Below the pieces are notes generated by a model, which saw nothing but the letters and a program-made list of their open reading frames with translations, was not told the origin of the DNA and did not search any database. Positions 60,304-64,000 of a DNA stretch of 64,000 bases are shown here, in pieces (within the stretch, counting starts at the first letter, position 1; every line of letters starts with the position of its first letter). Source of the stretch: JACCUZ01 sp038246575 (lineage in GTDB: Bacteria; Actinomycetota; Actinomycetes; JACCUZ01); assembly GCA_038246575.1 (NCBI GenBank), contig JBBRVU010000004.1, forward strand, positions 10,060 to 74,059, in the 5' to 3' direction. The translations under genes were made by a program, and so were the position numbers.

Positions 60304-61305
60304 ATGGTCTCTCGCCGTGAGCGCCCTAACCGGGAGCCGGGCAGTCCGCCACCACCGGGTGCCACCGCGGCCAGGCCCGGGATGACCCGGGCGTGGCCGC
60401 GTGGTGGGCGCTCGATGCTCTCGACGTCGAACGACCGTCGGCGTCTGTTCTGGGCAGCACCTGCCCTCGGCTACCTCGCGTTCTTCTTCCTCTATCCACT
60501 CTGGCTCCTGGTCGACACCAGTGTCCGAGAAGTCTCGCTGGGTACCGCCGGTCAGCGGGGGAACCCTTTGGTCGGCGCCAGCAACTACCGTTCCGTGTTG
60601 GCCGACCATGCCTTCCTGGGCGCCATCCCCCGCACTTTCCTGTTCTTGCTCGCGACGGTAGCCATCCAGCTGGTGCTCGGCATGTGCCTCGCCCTGGTGC
60701 TCAACCAGCGGTTCCGCCTCCTCAGCGTGCCGCGGTTCCTCGTCTACTTCGTCTGGCTGCTCCCCCCCGTGGTCAGCGGGGCGGTCTGGAAGTTCGCCCT
60801 GGACGGCAGTGAGCAGGGCGCGGTCAACGCCATGCTCCTGCGCACCGGCATCGTCCACGAACCCGTCCTGTTCCTCACCCAGCCGACGCTTGCGATGGGC
60901 CTCATCGCCTTCGTCACGGCCTGGGCAGGCGTCCCCTTCGTGGCGATCGTGCTCACCGCCGCGCTGAAGGACGTGCCCGAAGAGCTGTATGAGGCGGCGA
61001 AGGTCGACGGCGCCGGACCCTGGCGGCGCTTCCGCAGCGTGGCCCTGCCGTCCATGGCGTCCACGATCGGCATTCTGTCCTCGCTGCTCATCATCTACAG
61101 CTTCAAGGCGTTCGACTACATCTTCATCATGACCCAAGGTGGTCCGGGCACGTCGACGGCCACGGTGCCCTTCCTGGCCTACGTCGTGTCCTTTACCCAG
61201 TTCGACTTCGGCCTGGGCTCGGCCATCGGCGTCATGTCGGTCTTGTTCGCCCTGCTCTGCGCGTCGCCCTACATCATCCGCACTTGGAAGGAGCGCCCGT
61301 CATGA
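60304..61305 (+). CDS. Sugar ABC transporter permease (MalF/UgpA type)
   Basis: This 333-residue membrane protein has six helices. The EAA loop reads EELYEAAKVDGAGPWRRFRS near residues 228-247. The first 40 residues form a Pro/Arg-rich cytoplasmic extension, and the first helix is LGYLAFFFLYPLWLLV. GAGGTG precedes the ATG. Its stop overlaps the next gene's ATG (ATGA at 61302-61305). Confidence 0.9.
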   Translation: MVSRRERPNREPGSPPPPGATAARPGMTRAWPRGGRSMLSTSNDRRRLFWAAPALGYLAFFFLYPLWLLVDTSVREVSLGTAGQRGNPLVGASNYRSVLADHAFLGAIPRTFLFLLATVAIQLVLGMCLALVLNQRFRLLSVPRFLVYFVWLLPPVVSGAVWKFALDGSEQGAVNAMLLRTGIVHEPVLFLTQPTLAMGLIAFVTAWAGVPFVAIVLTAALKDVPEELYEAAKVDGAGPWRRFRSVALPSMASTIGILSSLLIIYSFKAFDYIFIMTQGGPGTSTATVPFLAYVVSFTQFDFGLGSAIGVMSVLFALLCASPYIIRTWKERPS

Positions 61306-62192
61306 GCGTCCTCGTAACCCGCCGCAGCCGGGCCCGCCCTCACCGGCCCGTGGAGAGCCGCGGCGGGGGCCAGGCCAGGGACGACAGGTCCTGGCGTCGG
61401 GCCGGCGTGGTGTTCTTGGTTCTAATCTGCCTCGGCTACGGCCTGCCCTTGTTCTGGATGTTGGCCACCTCGCTCAAGCGCACGCGAGACATGGCAGACG
61501 GGTCGTGGCTGCCCAGTCACCCGACGTTTGACGCTTACCTGAGCTTCTTTGCCTCGGACTTCTGGCCCGCATTGGTCAACTCGCTGCAGCTGAGCCTCAC
61601 CACGACCGTCCTGTCCTTGGCTCTGGCCGTGCCAGCCGCCTACGGCCTCTCCCGGTCGCGCAACAGGTTGGTGACCCCGGCCCTGGTGTTGCTGCTGGTG
61701 GTGCAGATGATCCCGACCTCGGCGACGTTTATTCCCCTGTTCCGACTTCTCGCCGAGCTGGGGCTGGTGAACACGCTGTGGGGCGTGGCGCTGGCGCAGA
61801 CCACCCTGTTCTTGCCGTTCGCCGTGCTCATCTTGCGCCCCGCGTTCGAGGGCATCCCGCCCGAGCTGGAAGAAGCCGCGCTCCTGGACGGGGCCGGCCG
61901 GTTCCGTTACCTCGCGCAGATCGCCGTCCCCCTGCTGCGCAACAGCATCATCGTGACGACGGCGATCGTCCTGATCTCCAGCTGGGGCGAGCTCGTCTAC
62001 CCGTTGACCTTCCTGCTCGACCAGGAGAAGTATCCGCTCAGCGTCTACATCGCGCAGTCGGTCGGCCGGTTCAACAACACCTGGAACCTGCTCATGAGCG
62101 TGTCGGTCATGGCGAGCCTCCCAGTGCTGGCCGTGGTTCTCGCCGCGCAACGCAAGCTGGCCAGCGGGGTAACCCTCGGCGCGGTCAAGTGA
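61302..62192 (+). CDS. Sugar ABC transporter permease (MalG/UgpE type)
   Basis: This 296-residue six-helix membrane protein has an EAA loop, ELEEAALLDGAGRFRYLAQI, near residues 188-207. The ATG overlaps the stop of the first permease gene, as is normal for these pairs. It is the last gene of the sugar operon, and no ATP-binding gene follows. The convergent PhyH gene ends 11 bases further on. Confidence 0.9.
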   Translation: MSVLVTRRSRARPHRPVESRGGGQARDDRSWRRAGVVFLVLICLGYGLPLFWMLATSLKRTRDMADGSWLPSHPTFDAYLSFFASDFWPALVNSLQLSLTTTVLSLALAVPAAYGLSRSRNRLVTPALVLLLVVQMIPTSATFIPLFRLLAELGLVNTLWGVALAQTTLFLPFAVLILRPAFEGIPPELEEAALLDGAGRFRYLAQIAVPLLRNSIIVTTAIVLISSWGELVYPLTFLLDQEKYPLSVYIAQSVGRFNNTWNLLMSVSVMASLPVLAVVLAAQRKLASGVTLGAVK

Positions 62193-62203
62193 ACAGCCGG
62201 TGG

Positions 62204-63070
62204 CTACGGGAAGAGGCGCGGGCAGATCCGGGGGTCGGCGTAGTCGGGGTGCCCGTCGGATGTCCGTCGGACCAGCGAGTCGCTTCTGTGGTAGCCCGGC
62301 TGCCCGGCGGGGTCGGTCGACTCGACCCAGTGGTTGTCCCCGGGCTGTAGGTGGATGGCCATCGAGCGACGAGGGCGGTCCGAGAGGTTGGGGCGGCTGC
62401 CGTGAACGGTCCGGCAATGGTGGAAGGTCACGTCGCCCCGCTTGAGCTGCGGCGAGACGAAGCGCACCTCCCCGTAGCCCGCGAGCCGGGCTTCCTGGTC
62501 GGCCATGTCCTTCTCGAAGAAGCCGATGCCCTCTGGCATCGACCACTGGTGGCTGCCCGGGACGAACGTCACCACACCGACGGTCGCGTCGACGTCGTGG
62601 AACGGCACCCAGCAGGTCAGCATCTCCTCGCTGCTGCAGGTGCCCCAGTATTGCCGGTCGGTGTGCCAGCCGACCTTGGCCTCGTCGCTGTCGAGGCCGG
62701 CAGGCTTGTAGAGGAGCTGGTCGTGCCAGAGCCTGATCTCGGCGGCGCCCGACAGTTCAGCAGCGAAGGCCCCGATCGCGGGATGGGTGACCAGGGTGGC
62801 GAGGTCGCCGACCATCCGGGACGTGTAGTCGTTCTTGCGGAGCACGTCACCGTGTGCGGGTACCCAGTCGTACTCGTCGAACCGGGTGCGCCCCGGAAAC
62901 GGCGCGTCGAGGTCGCCGGCGTAATAGCGCTCCATGCCGCGCTCGGCGGCGTCCAGTACCTCTGCGGGGACCAAGTCGCGAACGACGAGGAAGCCATCGC
63001 GCCGGTAGGTCTCGAGCTCGTCGGTGGTCGGTTGACGGATGACGCCCGGTCGGGCGGAGGGTGAGGTCAT
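62204..63070 (-). CDS. Phytanoyl-CoA dioxygenase (PhyH)-family oxygenase
   Basis: This 288-residue Fe(II)/2-oxoglutarate-dependent oxygenase has an HxD motif in GWHTDRQYWGT, a distal His in TVHGSRPNLSDRPRRSM and an Arg for 2-oxoglutarate in the last. The family hydroxylates small metabolites. The ATG at 63070 overlaps the divergent AraC-type start codon, and no ribosome binding site is visible in front of it, so it may start leaderless or at a later codon. Its substrate is unknown. Confidence 0.85.
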   Translation of the reverse strand: MTSPSARPGVIRQPTTDELETYRRDGFLVVRDLVPAEVLDAAERGMERYYAGDLDAPFPGRTRFDEYDWVPAHGDVLRKNDYTSRMVGDLATLVTHPAIGAFAAELSGAAEIRLWHDQLLYKPAGLDSDEAKVGWHTDRQYWGTCSSEEMLTCWVPFHDVDATVGVVTFVPGSHQWSMPEGIGFFEKDMADQEARLAGYGEVRFVSPQLKRGDVTFHHCRTVHGSRPNLSDRPRRSMAIHLQPGDNHWVESTDPAGQPGYHRSDSLVRRTSDGHPDYADPRICPRLFP

Positions 63071-64000
63071 GTCGGCAACGCTAGGCAGTCCCCGGTCGGA
63101 AGACGCGTCTGATCAACGGCACTTCGCGACAGATCCTCGGTTCGACGAGGGTTGGCGGCTGTGGCTGCCCGACGGCCTCGACACCGGCGTGCACGCCGAG
63201 ACGCCGGGCCAGCCCAGCGGGCTGCGCCACGCGGGGGAAAACTGGACCAAACCCTCGCTGTGCATACAGCCGCACGTCCACGACACCTGGGAACTCTATC
63301 TCCAGCTGCACGGGACGAGCCGTTGGCTCGTGGGCGACCGGGTCTTGGGCCTTGCGCCCGGATGGGTCGTCGCGGTGCCACCCGCCGTCGTCCACGGCCA
63401 CGACCCGGCAGCCGGACGCCAGCGGCGGCACCACTACGCCTATGCGGGCTTTGACGCCGGAGCTGTCGGCCGCCGGGTGCCTGAGCTCGGGGCGGTCTGG
63501 CGAGGCGGCAAGGTGCTGGTGAGCGCGCAGGGCTGGTCACTGCCACCGGCCTTCCGCGCACTGGTGCGCGAGATCGCCCACGATCGGCCCCTCGGTGACC
63601 TGGCCTTGCCGGCCGCACTGGACCTGCTTCTAGTCGAGGCCGTCCGGGTGCTCCACTCGCCGGGCGATGTGGCCCCCCGGATGCCGAAACACCCTGCGGT
63701 GGCGCGGGCCAAGGCCCTGCTCGACGAGGACCTCGCCCGGTCCTGGACACTCACGGCACTGGCCGCGGCGGTGGGTCTGTCCCGGGCCCATCTGAGCGAG
63801 TTGTTCGCCGCGGAGGTGGGGCAGCCGCCCTACACCTACCTGCTCGAACGCCGCGTCGAGCGGGCCGCCCACCTTCTCGCCGTGACAAGCCGGGGCGTCG
63901 GCGAGATCGCGGCCGACGTCGGGTTCGCCTCCGGGTCGTCGTTGGCGCGCGTATTCCGCTCGGTGCACGGCATTCCCCCGGCCCGGTGGCGACGCGACGC
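63069..64000 (+). CDS. AraC-family regulator, 3' end cut by window
   Basis: The frame is open from ATG 63069 to the window edge, giving about 310 residues. The N-terminal cupin-like part has HVHDTWELYLQLHGTSRWLV. The C-terminal double helix-turn-helix includes LTALAAAVGLSRAHLSELFA and GVGEIAADVGFASGSSLARV, then FRSVHGIPPARWRRDA at the end, so the protein is nearly complete. GGAGG stands eight bases before the ATG, inside the divergent oxygenase gene. It likely senses a sugar or other ligand and controls the neighbouring oxygenase gene or the xyloside genes. Confidence 0.9.
   Translation, partial: MSATLGSPRSEDASDQRHFATDPRFDEGWRLWLPDGLDTGVHAETPGQPSGLRHAGENWTKPSLCIQPHVHDTWELYLQLHGTSRWLVGDRVLGLAPGWVVAVPPAVVHGHDPAAGRQRRHHYAYAGFDAGAVGRRVPELGAVWRGGKVLVSAQGWSLPPAFRALVREIAHDRPLGDLALPAALDLLLVEAVRVLHSPGDVAPRMPKHPAVARAKALLDEDLARSWTLTALAAAVGLSRAHLSELFAAEVGQPPYTYLLERRVERAAHLLAVTSRGVGEIAADVGFASGSSLARVFRSVHGIPPARWRRD

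Overview
The window is high-GC DNA with short overlapping genes, many GTG starts and ATGA/GTGA stop-start junctions, which suggests an actinobacterium (Actinomycetota). I cannot place the genus. It has two very different halves that meet at about 36.4 kb.

Bases 1-36,439 look like the right-hand part of an integrative and conjugative element. The left end lies outside the window. The right end is marked by a tyrosine integrase (35,103-36,227, minus) and a 45-base copy of the 3' half of an initiator tRNA-fMet gene (36,395-36,439), which is probably the attachment repeat. Conjugation genes occur in two blocks. One is a forward block at 1-4.3 kb: a DnaB-N-like protein, a VirD4/TraG-like coupling ATPase, an ArdC-like antirestriction protein and a Cys-rich unknown. 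The other is a reverse pair at 13.0-17.3 kb: a MobF/TrwC-TraA relaxase-helicase and a small partner. Cargo fills the gaps. The first cargo (5.3-12.8 kb) is a nine-gene module around a three-lobed FtsK/EccC-like ATPase, with two small WXG100-like helical proteins, a coiled-coil protein and several unknowns. I consider it the best candidate for an undescribed system. The second cargo is a complete Type I restriction-modification operon, hsdM-hsdS-hsdR, behind a large nested inverted repeat. The third (25.3-33.2 kb) is a DUF4011-helicase-Vsr-type giant protein, a 511-aa unknown, a PD-(D/E)xK-like protein and a membrane protein. It is bracketed by two pieces of one cpaF/tadA ATPase gene. An endonuclease/exonuclease/phosphatase-fold protein sits next to the integrase.

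Bases 36.4-37.7 kb hold fragments of IS3- and IS110-type transposase genes and a strong bidirectional terminator.

Bases 37.7-64 kb look like a chromosomal catabolic region. From left to right it holds: a polar amino acid ABC importer; an SDR / diaminopropionate ammonia-lyase-like / TauE operon; a gamma-glutamyltransferase-like and M20 amidohydrolase pair; and a reverse operon with 2-oxoacid (or acetoin) dehydrogenase E1 alpha, E1 beta, a free-standing lipoyl-domain protein and an E2 core, followed by a GlcG/HbpS-like protein. That operon ends in two broken genes, an NCS1 permease with an in-frame amber codon and a frameshifted metallo-beta-lactamase-fold gene. Next come a second SDR coupled to a lipoyl synthase, a GntR/FCD regulator, an intact metallo-beta-lactamase-fold hydrolase, and an alpha-xyloside locus (xylose isomerase, GH31 alpha-xylosidase, sugar ABC importer). 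The window ends with a PhyH-family oxygenase and an AraC regulator.

Similar AT-rich GTATAC-centred motifs occur in five intergenic regions of this half. The GntR protein at 53.3-54.0 kb may control them together. The catabolic genes suggest import and deacylation of an amino-acid conjugate, PLP-dependent deamination to a 2-oxoacid, and its oxidative decarboxylation, but the substrate is not determined.
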